Part shown: positions 1-8,426 of the stretch, in pieces
Layout of the letters: each line of letters opens with the position of its first letter
How positions within the stretch are numbered: position 1 is the first letter of the stretch
Assembly (NCBI GenBank): GCA_964244295.1
Contig: CAXTIG010000003.1
Coordinates: 124,001 to 188,000, forward strand
Direction of reading: 5' to 3'
Length of the DNA stretch: 64,000 bases
Source: JAJAZB01 sp964244295
GTDB taxonomy: Bacteria; Bacteroidota; Bacteroidia; Cytophagales; Spirosomataceae
Program-made: the position numbers and the translations under genes
Notes under the pieces: model-generated
Told to the model about the DNA's origin: nothing
The model's input: only the letters and a program-made list of their open reading frames with translations
Database searches by the model: none

Positions 1-125
1 ATTCCGCCGGGCAGTTGCCATCCCGCCGGAATAAACAACCCGGTTTTTCAAAAATTCTAACCAGTTTCTTTTCATTAAAAAACTTCCTGAACGCCCTGAA
101 CCGTCCGGGAAGTTTTCTAGTCTGA
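1..125. other. Intergenic edge of window with imperfect inverted repeats
   Basis: No gene is seen. Bases 1-11 and 22-32 form an 11 bp stem with one mismatch, which may be the end of a larger element cut off by the window. Bases 81-90 and 104-114 form a second imperfect inverted repeat built on AACTTCC/GGAAGTT, the same core as the palindrome at 41893-41925. The spacer leads into the ABC transporter operon. Confidence 0.4.
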
Positions 126-1406
126 ATGGGAAAAAACGCTTTTTTCTGGGGGGTACTTCTGGTGCTTCAGGCGGGTTGTCGCCCGCCGGTGGAGCAGCGG
201 GAACTCACGTTTTGGTACGCCAGCAACCCCGCCGAAGGGGCCTTTGCCAGGGAGCACGTTGCGGCCTGGAACCGGCGACACCCCGGCCAAGCCATTGCCG
301 CCCGGCCCGTGCCCGAGGGGCAGTCGAGCGAGGAAATCATTCTGGCTTCGGTGGTGGGCCACACCACGCCCGACGTGTACGCCAACCTCTGGCAGGGCGA
401 CGTAGAACGGTACGCCAAAGCGAAGGTGCTCGTCGCCTTCGACACGCTGCGGGGCTTCATGGATTTTCTGCGCACGCGCTGCGACAGCGCCGTCATCCGC
501 GAAATCACCTCCTCCGACGGGCACATTTACCAGGTTCCCTGGAAGGTGAACCCGATCATGACAATTTATAATCCGACGGCGCTGGCCTCCGTCGGCGAGC
601 GCTCGCTGCCCCTCACCTACGCGGGTTACCTCCGCGCCGGAAAACGCTTTCAGCGGGATTTCAACGGAGATGGTTACGCCGACCGCTGGCTCGGCTACAC
701 CGAAGTGCGACCCGTGTGGCACCAGCGCTTATTTAATTTTTACCCACTTTACCTCGCCGCCTCCAACGGCGGGGCCTTGATTCAAAATAACCGGGCGGCC
801 TTCAACAACCCCGCCGCCGTGGCCGTGTTCCGGTTTTTGCAGGCGCTGTACCGGGCCAATTATTTCCCGAAAGAAAAACTCTCGGCCACCCGCGATCCCT
901 TCATCGCCGAGAAAATCGCCTTGAAATTCACCGGTCCCTGGGACGTGTCGTTTCTGGAGCGGTACAAAAATGAAGGCTTCGAGTACGACACCGGCCCCAT
1001 GCCCGTGCCGGAGGGCCACCCCGGACTACCGTTCACCTACGCCGATCCGAAAAACATCGTGATTTTCAACACCTGCTCACGGCCGCAGCAAGCCTGGGAT
1101 TTTATTCGGACGATGGTGGAAAAATCCGGCGACCGGCGGTTGCTCGAACTCACCGGCCAGTTTCCGCGCCGTTCCGGCCTGGACACCGATCCGTTTTTCC
1201 AACCATTTTTCGCCAAAAACCCCCGCCTGCTGCCCTTTGCCCGGCAGACGAAACGCATCCGTGGGGTGGACAACTGCGAGGTGATCGTGGAAGTATTCGA
1301 GGCCATTTCGCAGGAGTACGAAGCCTGCGTACTGTACAACCGCAAGACGCCCGAAGCCGCTGTCGCCGATGCCGCCCGAGCGGTGGATGTGTTGCTGGGA
1401 AATTGA
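126..1406 (+). CDS. Sugar ABC transporter substrate-binding lipoprotein (family 1)
   Basis: A 426-residue solute-binding protein that should capture an oligosaccharide in the periplasm and hand it to the permease pair encoded downstream. The N-terminus is a lipoprotein signal with lipobox LQAGC and the acylated Cys at residue 18. The rest matches the extracellular family 1 (MalE/UgpB-like) fold: an opening strand reading LTFWYAS, then an EEIILASVVGHTTPDVY segment, then a conserved FTGPWDVSF region near residue 280. Size is normal for the family. It is the first gene of a co-directed run that ends with the ATPase at 7227, but a 261 bp spacer with a 31 bp palindrome separates it from the first permease. 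The substrate is not readable from sequence; the neighbouring GH130 enzyme suggests a beta-mannoside. Confidence 0.85.
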   Translation: MGKNAFFWGVLLVLQAGCRPPVEQRELTFWYASNPAEGAFAREHVAAWNRRHPGQAIAARPVPEGQSSEEIILASVVGHTTPDVYANLWQGDVERYAKAKVLVAFDTLRGFMDFLRTRCDSAVIREITSSDGHIYQVPWKVNPIMTIYNPTALASVGERSLPLTYAGYLRAGKRFQRDFNGDGYADRWLGYTEVRPVWHQRLFNFYPLYLAASNGGALIQNNRAAFNNPAAVAVFRFLQALYRANYFPKEKLSATRDPFIAEKIALKFTGPWDVSFLERYKNEGFEYDTGPMPVPEGHPGLPFTYADPKNIVIFNTCSRPQQAWDFIRTMVEKSGDRRLLELTGQFPRRSGLDTDPFFQPFFAKNPRLLPFARQTKRIRGVDNCEVIVEVFEAISQEYEACVLYNRKTPEAAVADAARAVDVLLGN

Positions 1407-1452
1407 ATTTAGAGGACAGTGGGTAGCTGAAAGAGGATAGAGTTTTTTTTAA

Positions 1453-1557
1453 GTTGTCATCCCGACGCAGGAGGGATCTCGTTAGCCCTCCGAGACAATT
1501 GCCGGTAACCAGCCGTTCGGCACTCGAACGAGATCCCTCCTGCGTCGGGATGACAAC
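1453..1557. repeat. Palindromic intergenic element, GTCATCCCGA family, copy 1
   Basis: Two perfect 31 bp inverted arms (1453-1483 and 1527-1557) flank a 43 bp centre. The outer tip reads GTTGTCATCCCGA and the inner arm ends GGGATCTCGTT. A second copy with a different arm middle lies at 37834-37949. A partial third tip (CGTCGGGATGACAA) follows directly at 1560-1573. The element sits inside the ABC operon, between the binding protein and the first permease, where it could act as an attenuator or mRNA-processing site. Confidence 0.85.
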
Positions 1558-1638
1558 ACGTCGGGATGACAAGCCCTGTTTGGGACGGGACAACTTCGGT
1601 TTTCAAAATTCTAAACCGGTTCATCAAAATCTAATCGC

Positions 1639-1657
1639 TATCCTCTCTACTCTATCC
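1639..1657. repeat. 19 bp repeat shared with the tadA upstream region
   Basis: The 19 bases TATCCTCTCTACTCTATCC occur here, 10 bp before the first permease start, and again exactly at 14919-14937 just before tadA. A short inverse partner, AGAGGATAG, lies at 1431-1439, so the palindromic element at 1453-1557 is nested between the two. Confidence 0.6.
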
Positions 1658-1667
1658 GCTCCCCGCT

Positions 1668-2525
1668 ATGAAAAACGCCCGCTTGCCGTACCTGCTGGTT
1701 TCGCCGTACTTGATTTATTTCGGGGTGTTTACGCTGTTTCCGGTCGTGTTTTCGGTGGTGCTGACTTTTCAGCGCTGGAACATCATTTCGCCGATGGAAT
1801 TCATCGGGCTGGACAACTACCGGCGGCTGGTGAAGGATCGCCTGTTCTGGACGGCGCTTTGGAACACGTTGCGGTTTCTGGCGGTCCACATTCCGCTGCA
1901 AATCGGCGTAGCCTTGTTGCTGGCGGAGTTTCTGAACCAGAAAATCCGGGGCATGACGTTTTTCCGGGCGGCCTTTTTTCTGCCGGTGGTGGTATCGGGG
2001 GTCGTCGTCACGATTCTCTGGCAACAACTGCTGGGCTTCAACCTCGGTATCCTCAACCGGGGCCTGACCGGGTTGGGAATTCCCAAAATACCCTGGCTCG
2101 AAAACCCCGACATCGCCATGTACGCCATTGCGCTGATGGCCACCTGGAAAAACGTGGGGTTGTACGTGATTTTGTTCCTGGTCGGCCTGCAAACCGTACC
2201 GGAGCAGTACTACGAAGCCGCCGACATGGAAGGGGCAACGCACTGGCAGAAATTCCGGCACATCACCTTACCCATGATCAACCCGACGGTGTTCATGGTC
2301 GTGATTCTTTCGACCATCGGCGGGTTTTCGCTCTTCATCGAACCCTACATCATGACCGAAGGCGGCCCGCTCAACAGCACACTTTCCACGGTCATGTACA
2401 TTTATAAACAGGCCTTTCAGTACTACCACATGGGCTATTCGGCCACGCTGGGGCTGTTTTTTGCCTTGCTCATCGTGGGGGTCGTCATCATTCAGCGGCG
2501 TTACATCGAAACCGACCATGCCTGA
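1668..2525 (+). CDS. Sugar ABC transporter permease, MalF/UgpA type
   Basis: A 285-residue inner-membrane permease that pairs with the next gene to form the transport channel. Six hydrophobic segments are visible, the first at about residues 10-32 (start LLVSPYLIYFGVF). The cytoplasmic EAA loop that docks on the ATPase is at residues 183-202 (EAADMEGATHWQKF then RHITLP), a close match to the MalF/UgpA class. It lacks the large periplasmic loop of enterobacterial MalF, as is usual for UgpA/LacF-like permeases. The stop codon overlaps the next start (ATGCCTGA), which points to translational coupling. Specificity cannot be assigned beyond sugar. Confidence 0.9.
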   Translation: MKNARLPYLLVSPYLIYFGVFTLFPVVFSVVLTFQRWNIISPMEFIGLDNYRRLVKDRLFWTALWNTLRFLAVHIPLQIGVALLLAEFLNQKIRGMTFFRAAFFLPVVVSGVVVTILWQQLLGFNLGILNRGLTGLGIPKIPWLENPDIAMYAIALMATWKNVGLYVILFLVGLQTVPEQYYEAADMEGATHWQKFRHITLPMINPTVFMVVILSTIGGFSLFIEPYIMTEGGPLNSTLSTVMYIYKQAFQYYHMGYSATLGLFFALLIVGVVIIQRRYIETDHA

Positions 2526-3339
2526 TTTGTTCAAACGCGTTGTCCTTTACGCCGTACTCACGCTGGCCGCCGTGTCGTTCATTTACCCGTTTGTCTGGAT
2601 GGTCAGCGCGTCGCTGACGGCGGAAAAAAGCATTGGACTGGTGACGCTCTGGCCGGTTGATTTCACCTGGAGCAACTACGCGACTATGTTCGCCACGATT
2701 CCACTCGGTCGGGCCTTTTTCAACAGCTTGTTTGTGGCGACGTTCACCACCAGCGTGGTGCTGATTTTGGGCGCGATGGTGGGTTACGCGCTGGCGCGGA
2801 TGCGGTTCCGGGGGCGGGATCTGATTTTTTTCAGCCTGATTTTCACGATGACGCTGCCGTTTCAGATCACGTTGATTCCCAATTACATCACGATGATCAA
2901 CCTCGGTTGGGTGGATACCTACCTAGCTCTGACCGTGCCGTTTGCCATGAATTCGCTCGCGGTGCTGCTGTTCCGACAGGCTTTTCTGGGGTTACCCCAG
3001 TCGCTCATCGACGCCGCCCGGATGGATGGCTGCGGCGAGTTGCGCATTATTTTTCAGATTCTGGTGCCCAACATCCTGCCTACCGTTTTGACCATCGCCA
3101 TCCTGACGTTTATGGGCTTGTGGAACGACGCGCTCTGGCCGCTCATCGTGATTCGCGACGAAAACGTCATGACCATGCCGCAAATGGTGACCCTGTTTTC
3201 GGTGGGTGGGCGGGCCGATGCCCAGCTCGGCGTCAAGCTGGCGGCGGCGTTTTTACTCGCCTTGCCCATCATCATCGTCTATTTATTTTTTCAAAAACAC
3301 TTCATCCGCAGCATGGCTTCGTCGGGCCTGAAGGACTAG
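2518..3339 (+). CDS. Sugar ABC transporter permease, MalG/UgpE type
   Basis: A 273-residue second permease half. I start it at the ATG at 2518, which overlaps the previous stop by 8 bp and gives the typical short N-terminus before the first membrane segment (VVLYAVLTLAAVSFIYPFVW). An upstream in-frame ATG at 2461 would add 19 residues that lie wholly inside the previous gene and are unlikely. The EAA-like ATPase contact is at about residues 161-184 (QSLIDAARMDGCGELRIIF). About six hydrophobic segments are present. It forms the channel with the preceding permease and would be powered by the MalK-type ATPase at 6130-7227. Confidence 0.9.
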   Translation: MPDLFKRVVLYAVLTLAAVSFIYPFVWMVSASLTAEKSIGLVTLWPVDFTWSNYATMFATIPLGRAFFNSLFVATFTTSVVLILGAMVGYALARMRFRGRDLIFFSLIFTMTLPFQITLIPNYITMINLGWVDTYLALTVPFAMNSLAVLLFRQAFLGLPQSLIDAARMDGCGELRIIFQILVPNILPTVLTIAILTFMGLWNDALWPLIVIRDENVMTMPQMVTLFSVGGRADAQLGVKLAAAFLLALPIIIVYLFFQKHFIRSMASSGLKD

Positions 3340-3372
3340 CCCCGATTCGCCACGCCCTTTCTTTTTTCCCCC

Positions 3373-4806
3373 GTGACCATTGTTCGCACCCCCATTCGCT
3401 TTATCGCTTCCCCGGAACGAGTCCTTACGCAGTACCTGTTTTTGCCCGGTCCACAACGGGTGCAGCGCATCGCCGACCGCGTCGCCGGGTTATCGGACTC
3501 CGACGTAGCAGCCTTGCTCGACGAAGCCCGGAGCGATTTTGGCAACCGGCACCGTTACCTGGACGCGGCTTTCCAGAAAAATTACGCGCTGGGAGTGGCG
3601 CTCCTGAGCCTGACCACACCCTTGTCGCCGGAGCGGCAACGGCTCGTCGGGGCCTTTCTGACCAAGGAATACTCCACCCAATCGGCGGCTCTGTTCAACC
3701 CCTCCATCGTGCCGCACCCCGACCAGACGGGCCTGCCCGCCGGAACCCTCCGCTTCGTGATGAGCCTGCGGGCCACGGGGGAAGGCCACATTTCGTCGAT
3801 TGAATTTCGCACCGGTACCCTCGACCCGGCGGGCGAATTGACCTTCGATCCGCCCAGCCAGTTTGCGACGGGTGTGGAGGAAGTAGAACGCCGCTACACC
3901 ACCCGTTTTATGCGGGAGCGGCTGACTCATTTCCCGACTTCCGCTCCGGTTTTGCTGGATCAGTTTCCCGACGAATTCACCGAGGCGGAAGCGATCAGGA
4001 TCCTGGATACACTAGCCGAGAACGGTGCTCCGCCCCACTTGGTGGCCACCAGCCTGGCCGTGCAAGAACTGCTCGACACCAACTACGATGCCGTCGCTGA
4101 CCCCGCAACGTCCCTGGCGGAACGGGTGTTGTTTCCGGTTGCCAAAGGCGAAAAGATGGGGATGGAAGACGCGCGCTTCGTGCGCTTTTTCGACGGCAAT
4201 GAAGTGCTGTACTACGCCTCGTACACGGCCTACGACGGCAAAACGGTAAAAACCCAACTCATCGAAACCGAGGATTTCAGGCAGTTCCGAATTCGGACGC
4301 TGTACGGGAAAGCCATTAGTGATAAGGGCATGGCGTTGTTTCCCGAAAAAATCGGCGGTCGCTACGCGATGATTGCCCGGCAGGGCGGACAGAACGTCAC
4401 GATTATGTTTTCGGAAAACCTGTATTGCTGGAACGACTACCAGGTCCTGCTCGAACCGCTGTATCCCTGGGAATTTGTGCAGTTAGGCAATTGCGGTTCT
4501 CCTCTAAAAACCGAGCACGGGTGGCTGCTGCTCACCCACGGCGTCGGGTTGGTGCGGCGGTACGTACTGAGCGCGGTGTTGCTCGACCTCCACGATCCCA
4601 CGAAAGTAATCGGACGGTTGAAGGAGCCGCTCGTTTGGCCGCTTGAATCGGAGCGCGAGGGCTACGTGCCCAACGTGGTGTACACCTGCGGCTGGCTGGC
4701 CCACGGCGACCGGCTCGTAATTCCCTACGCTATGTCGGACACGGCTTGTGGGGTGATTACCGCTTCGCAGGCGGAATTGGTCGGAAAACTTTTAAGCAGC
4801 CTTTAA
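3373..4806 (+). CDS. GH130 family beta-mannoside phosphorylase or mannosidase
   Basis: A 477-residue enzyme that resembles glycoside hydrolase family 130, whose members phosphorolyse or hydrolyse beta-mannosides. Family-like features are the five-bladed propeller signatures GMEDARFVRF (residues 263-272), the stretch around GNCGSPLKTEHGWLLLTHG (372-390) and a late YAMSDTACG motif. The N-terminal 240 residues are longer than in the shortest GH130 enzymes. The start is a GTG at 3373; no ATG gives a better start. No signal peptide is seen, so it should act in the cytoplasm on sugar brought in by the flanking ABC transporter. It ends one base before the next gene. Phosphorylase versus hydrolase activity cannot be decided by eye. 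Confidence 0.8.
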   Translation: MTIVRTPIRFIASPERVLTQYLFLPGPQRVQRIADRVAGLSDSDVAALLDEARSDFGNRHRYLDAAFQKNYALGVALLSLTTPLSPERQRLVGAFLTKEYSTQSAALFNPSIVPHPDQTGLPAGTLRFVMSLRATGEGHISSIEFRTGTLDPAGELTFDPPSQFATGVEEVERRYTTRFMRERLTHFPTSAPVLLDQFPDEFTEAEAIRILDTLAENGAPPHLVATSLAVQELLDTNYDAVADPATSLAERVLFPVAKGEKMGMEDARFVRFFDGNEVLYYASYTAYDGKTVKTQLIETEDFRQFRIRTLYGKAISDKGMALFPEKIGGRYAMIARQGGQNVTIMFSENLYCWNDYQVLLEPLYPWEFVQLGNCGSPLKTEHGWLLLTHGVGLVRRYVLSAVLLDLHDPTKVIGRLKEPLVWPLESEREGYVPNVVYTCGWLAHGDRLVIPYAMSDTACGVITASQAELVGKLLSSL

Positions 4807-4807
4807 A

Positions 4808-6121
4808 ATGAAAAATCGAGAGCGGCAGGTAGCCCGGAGAATCATGCTGCTGGGGGTGTGGTTTCTGGCTTTTTCGTGCAAAAAAGACCCCGCTACCAGC
4901 AAGACCACGCCCCCCACCGACCGGTGGGTAAACACCGCGCACCTGGAGCACTTGTACTTGCCGGTAAAACTGGTCAGCGGACCCGACGTGGGCGTGATCA
5001 ATATTTACAGCCAGGCCCCCGATTACAAGCTGGTCGGCGACGACGACGAGGGCTTCACCTGCGTGGATGACGTGGCGCGGGCGGCCCTATTTTACCGCCA
5101 CGAACCCGACCTTTCGACCAATCCCGCCAAGCAGGCGACGCTCCGCAAACTGACCGAATTCGTGCTGGCCATGCAGGCCCCGAACGGGTACTTTTACAAC
5201 TTCCTCTGGCCCGACCGCACGCCCAACACGGCGGGGCAAACCAGCGTGGCCCAACCCAACTGGTGGTCGTGGCGGGCACTGTGGGCGCTCTCGGAAATTT
5301 ACCCGGTGTACCAGGGCACCGATGCGCCCTTTGCCGCCCGGATTCAGACCGCCACGCAGCGGGTCGTCGGCAACATGGTTCGTGATTTTGGCGGCAAGCC
5401 CCGCGAATACGCGTTCGTGAGCGGACTGAAAATTCCTAAGTGGCTGCCCTACGGATCCGGCACCGACCAGGCGGCGGTGATGGTGTTGGGCTTGCTTAAC
5501 GGGTACCAGCAAAAAGCCGATGCGCCGGTGCTGGCCCTGATCAATCAGTTGGCCGAGGGAATCCTGACCATGCAGCCCGGTACCGATGCGGCACCGCCTT
5601 ACGGGGCCTTTCTGAGTTTTGAAAACAACTGGCACGCCTACGGCAACGATCAGGCCTACGCCCTGCTGAAAGCCGGGAAAGCCCTCAACAAACCCGATTG
5701 GATTGCCGCCGCTCTGCGGGAAGTAGACCTGTTTTATCCCTACGTGGTGCAGGAAGGTTTTCTGGAATCATTCGTGCTGGATGGGTCGGGAGCGCTGCCC
5801 GTGATTCAGAAAAAATCGAAGTTTTCGCAGATTGCCTACGGCATCCGGCCCATGATTTCGGCGACGCTGGAGGCGTTTTCGCAGAAAAAAGACGCGAAGT
5901 ACGCGCAACTCGCCGCCCAGCTCACCGCCTGGTATTTGGGGCAAAACCCGGCCAGCACTAAAATGTACAATCCCAACACCGGGCGCTGCTTCGACGGAAT
6001 TTCGTCGGGATCCCAGGTCAACAAAAACTCCGGGGCGGAATCCACCATCGAAGCGCTCTGGGCCTTCCAGGCGGTGGAGGCAGTTCCGGAAGTGCGCAGT
6101 CAACTCGAAAAATACCGGTAA
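4808..6121 (+). CDS. Lipoprotein with alpha/alpha-toroid-like domain, likely glycan-active
   Basis: A 437-residue exported protein. The signal ends in FLAFSC with Cys24 as the likely lipidation site; a second start at Met13 would give the same mature protein. The mature part is made of repeated helix pairs with short acidic and aromatic motifs (DDEGFTCVDDVARAA, NWWSWRALWALSEIYP, YGNDQAYALLKAGKAL, NSGAESTIEALWAFQ), which resembles the alpha/alpha toroid of many glycosidases and epimerases. I cannot name the exact family. Its place between GH130 and the transporter ATPase, with almost no spacer, suggests that it trims the same glycan on the outer or periplasmic side before uptake. Catalytic residues are not assigned. 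Confidence 0.6.
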   Translation: MKNRERQVARRIMLLGVWFLAFSCKKDPATSKTTPPTDRWVNTAHLEHLYLPVKLVSGPDVGVINIYSQAPDYKLVGDDDEGFTCVDDVARAALFYRHEPDLSTNPAKQATLRKLTEFVLAMQAPNGYFYNFLWPDRTPNTAGQTSVAQPNWWSWRALWALSEIYPVYQGTDAPFAARIQTATQRVVGNMVRDFGGKPREYAFVSGLKIPKWLPYGSGTDQAAVMVLGLLNGYQQKADAPVLALINQLAEGILTMQPGTDAAPPYGAFLSFENNWHAYGNDQAYALLKAGKALNKPDWIAAALREVDLFYPYVVQEGFLESFVLDGSGALPVIQKKSKFSQIAYGIRPMISATLEAFSQKKDAKYAQLAAQLTAWYLGQNPASTKMYNPNTGRCFDGISSGSQVNKNSGAESTIEALWAFQAVEAVPEVRSQLEKYR

Positions 6122-6129
6122 CCAACCCC

Positions 6130-7227
6130 ATGGCCGACGTCAAGTTAGTCCACCTCGCCAAAGCCTACGGCAACGGCCCGCGCGTGATTCGGGACGTGAA
6201 CATTCACGTGGCCGATCAGGAATTCGTCGTGTTCGTTGGGCCGTCGGGTTGCGGTAAATCCACGCTGTTGCGGATGATCGCGGGCCTGGAAGACATCACC
6301 GACGGGCAGCTTTTTCTGGACGGAACGCTCGTCAACGACGTACCGCCCAAAGACCGCGACATCGCGATGGTGTTTCAGAATTACGCGCTGTATCCGCACA
6401 TGACCGTGTACGAAAACATGGCTTTCGGGCTGAAGTTGCGAAAATTTTCAAAAGAAGAAATCCAACGACGGGTGACGAACGCGGCCCGGATGCTCGAAAT
6501 CGAGCCGCTGCTCCAGCGCAAACCGAAGGATATGTCGGGTGGGCAGCGGCAGCGGGTAGCCATCGGGCGGGCGTTGGTGCGCGAACCGAAGGTATTTTTG
6601 TTTGACGAACCCCTGAGTAACCTCGACGCCAAACTGCGGGTGCAGACGCGCATCGAGTTGCAGAAACTCCACCGCGACCTCCGGGCCACGATGATTTACG
6701 TGACCCACGACCAGACCGAAGCCATGACCCTCGGCGACCGGATTGTGGTACTCCGCGATGGCGACGTGCAACAGCAGGATACGCCCGTGAACCTGTACAA
6801 CCGCCCCGTCAACCTATTCGTGGCCGGATTTATCGGCACGCCCCCAATGAATTTTGTGCGGGGCCGCCTCGCCGACGGGCCGACGTTCGTGAGCGAAGGG
6901 GGCGAGGTGACCATCCATCTGGCCGCGATGCCGCAGGCCGATTCATTGAAAAAAATGGGTGGGGAAGCGGTCGTGCTCGGCATCCGGGCCGAGCACCTGA
7001 CCACGCGCTCCGAGCCGGGCGGGACGTATTTCCGCCACCCAGTGGTGCTGGACGCCGTGGAACACCTGGGCAACGAACTGCTCGCCTACACCCACCTGGA
7101 AGGCCAGAAACTGGTAGCCCGCCTCAACGCCGATGCCGCCGTGGAATTCGGTCAAACCGTGGAGTTGGGTTGGAATTTGGAAAAATGCCATATTTTCGAC
7201 CGGGAAACGGAGCGGCGAATCGACTAA
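6130..7227 (+). CDS. Sugar ABC transporter ATP-binding protein, MalK/UgpC/MsmX type
   Basis: A 365-residue ATPase that powers the permease pair encoded upstream. All nucleotide-binding motifs are intact: Walker A GPSGCGKST (37-45), Q-loop Gln83, signature MSGGQ (135-139), Walker B VFLFDE (155-160), D-loop SNLDAK and switch His193 (VTHDQTEAMT). The C-terminal third (from about residue 235) is the OB-type regulatory domain of MalK-like proteins. It lies 8 bp after the lipoprotein gene and closes the operon. MsmX-type ATPases can serve several sugar importers, so it may not be dedicated to this one. Confidence 0.92.
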   Translation: MADVKLVHLAKAYGNGPRVIRDVNIHVADQEFVVFVGPSGCGKSTLLRMIAGLEDITDGQLFLDGTLVNDVPPKDRDIAMVFQNYALYPHMTVYENMAFGLKLRKFSKEEIQRRVTNAARMLEIEPLLQRKPKDMSGGQRQRVAIGRALVREPKVFLFDEPLSNLDAKLRVQTRIELQKLHRDLRATMIYVTHDQTEAMTLGDRIVVLRDGDVQQQDTPVNLYNRPVNLFVAGFIGTPPMNFVRGRLADGPTFVSEGGEVTIHLAAMPQADSLKKMGGEAVVLGIRAEHLTTRSEPGGTYFRHPVVLDAVEHLGNELLAYTHLEGQKLVARLNADAAVEFGQTVELGWNLEKCHIFDRETERRID

Positions 7228-7286
7228 AAAGCAGCGTGTGCCGTGCCGCTACCCGCTCAACCCGGTCACTTCGGGGGCCATTCGTT

Positions 7287-7315
7287 TTGTAGAACCCCAA
7301 CTTTAAATACCTTCG
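7287..7315 (+). promoter_or_regulatory. Candidate Bacteroidota promoter before the kinase gene
   Basis: TTG at 7287-7289 and TACCTTCG at 7308-7315 match the Bacteroidota consensus TTG / TAnnTTTG with one mismatch and an 18 bp spacer. Transcription would begin near 7322, which favours the GTG at 7384 as the start of the following gene over the upstream GTG at 7243. Confidence 0.4.
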
Positions 7316-7383
7316 TGATTGCAAGGCTGGTTTCGCCAGTCAATCTTTCCCTACGTCATCCAATCGCTCGCAACGCCAGTCCC

Positions 7384-8418
7384 GTGACACCCCGTAAGCA
7401 ATTTGCTGCCCACCATCCAGATGTCCTTTTTTTAGAAGAAAAGACAAGCGATGGATTGGTTCAACTGGTACGCTCCCAGGGCTGGATAAGCCCGGATGAG
7501 AAAATTCTCTCCGTCGTAAAACCGGGTGAGGGAAACATGAACGTCGTGGTTCGGGTCAGTACCGACCGCCAATCGTTTATTCTTAAACAAGCCCGGCCCT
7601 GGGTGCAGAAGTACCCGCAGGTACCCGCGCCAATGGAGCGAATCGAGGTAGAAGCCCGGTTTTACCAGCAAATTGCCGGTGAGGCGACCCTAACCCGATT
7701 TGCGCCCGGATTAATCGGGTTCGATCCCGCCCAGTATCTGCTGGCGCTGGAAGATGTAGGGGCGGGAACCGATTTTACGTTTCTGTATCAGCCTGGCCAG
7801 ACGATCGGTACCACCGATGTGGCCGCTTTACTGGAGTTTCTTTCCGCACTCCACGCGGTTCGGATTAGCGCCGACCTGCCCGTTTTCCCGGAGAATCGGG
7901 CCATGCGTTCGTTGAACCACGAGCATATTTTTAATTTCCCTTTCCGGCAGGATACCGGCTTCGACTTGGATTCGGTCCAGCCGGGCTTGCAGGCGCTCGC
8001 GTTCCCTTACCAGGGCAATCCAGCGTTGAACCGGAAGATTGCCGACTTGGGGGAGGTCTACCTGCAACCGGGTCCTGCGCTGATTCACGGCGATTATTAC
8101 CCCGGTAGCTGGTTAAAAACCCCGACCGGAACCCGAGTCATCGACCCGGAATTCAGCTTTTTTGGACAACCCGAATTTGACCTCGGCGTTATGCTGGCGC
8201 ATCTGAAACTGGCCCAGCAGGACGACACCGTAACGCAACAGGTCCTGACGCACTACCGGCCAACGGCTGAGTTGAACCAGGCTCTCCTGCAAGGATTCGT
8301 CGGCACGGAGCTGCTACGACGGCTCATTGGGCTGGCTCAACTCCCGCTGTCGCTCAGTTTGGGGGAGAAAAAAGTTTTGCTGGACGAGGCGGCCAGTCTG
8401 ATTCTGGACTCGGTGTAA
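7384..8418 (+). CDS. APH-fold kinase resembling methylthioribose kinase
   Basis: A 344-residue small-molecule kinase of the aminoglycoside phosphotransferase/choline kinase fold. The N-lobe has GEGNMNVVVRV followed by the ATP-binding lysine in SFILKQARPW, a pattern close to 5-methylthioribose kinase (MtnK). The catalytic loop is ALIHGDYYPGSWL and the metal-binding Asp lies in VIDPEFSFFGQPEFDLG. I chose the GTG at 7384 (MTPRKQFAAHH) because a promoter-like sequence lies between it and the upstream GTG at 7243. It could phosphorylate methylthioribose or another sugar or amino alcohol; no methionine-salvage neighbours are seen. It is convergent with the nucleoside hydrolase gene, 8 bp away. Confidence 0.65.
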   Translation: MTPRKQFAAHHPDVLFLEEKTSDGLVQLVRSQGWISPDEKILSVVKPGEGNMNVVVRVSTDRQSFILKQARPWVQKYPQVPAPMERIEVEARFYQQIAGEATLTRFAPGLIGFDPAQYLLALEDVGAGTDFTFLYQPGQTIGTTDVAALLEFLSALHAVRISADLPVFPENRAMRSLNHEHIFNFPFRQDTGFDLDSVQPGLQALAFPYQGNPALNRKIADLGEVYLQPGPALIHGDYYPGSWLKTPTGTRVIDPEFSFFGQPEFDLGVMLAHLKLAQQDDTVTQQVLTHYRPTAELNQALLQGFVGTELLRRLIGLAQLPLSLSLGEKKVLLDEAASLILDSV

Positions 8419-8426
8419 ATGCCCGT

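Noticed and set aside
7243..7383. A GTG at 7243 as start of the kinase
   Set aside because: It precedes a promoter-like sequence and would add 47 residues without similarity to the fold; the GTG at 7384 fits better.
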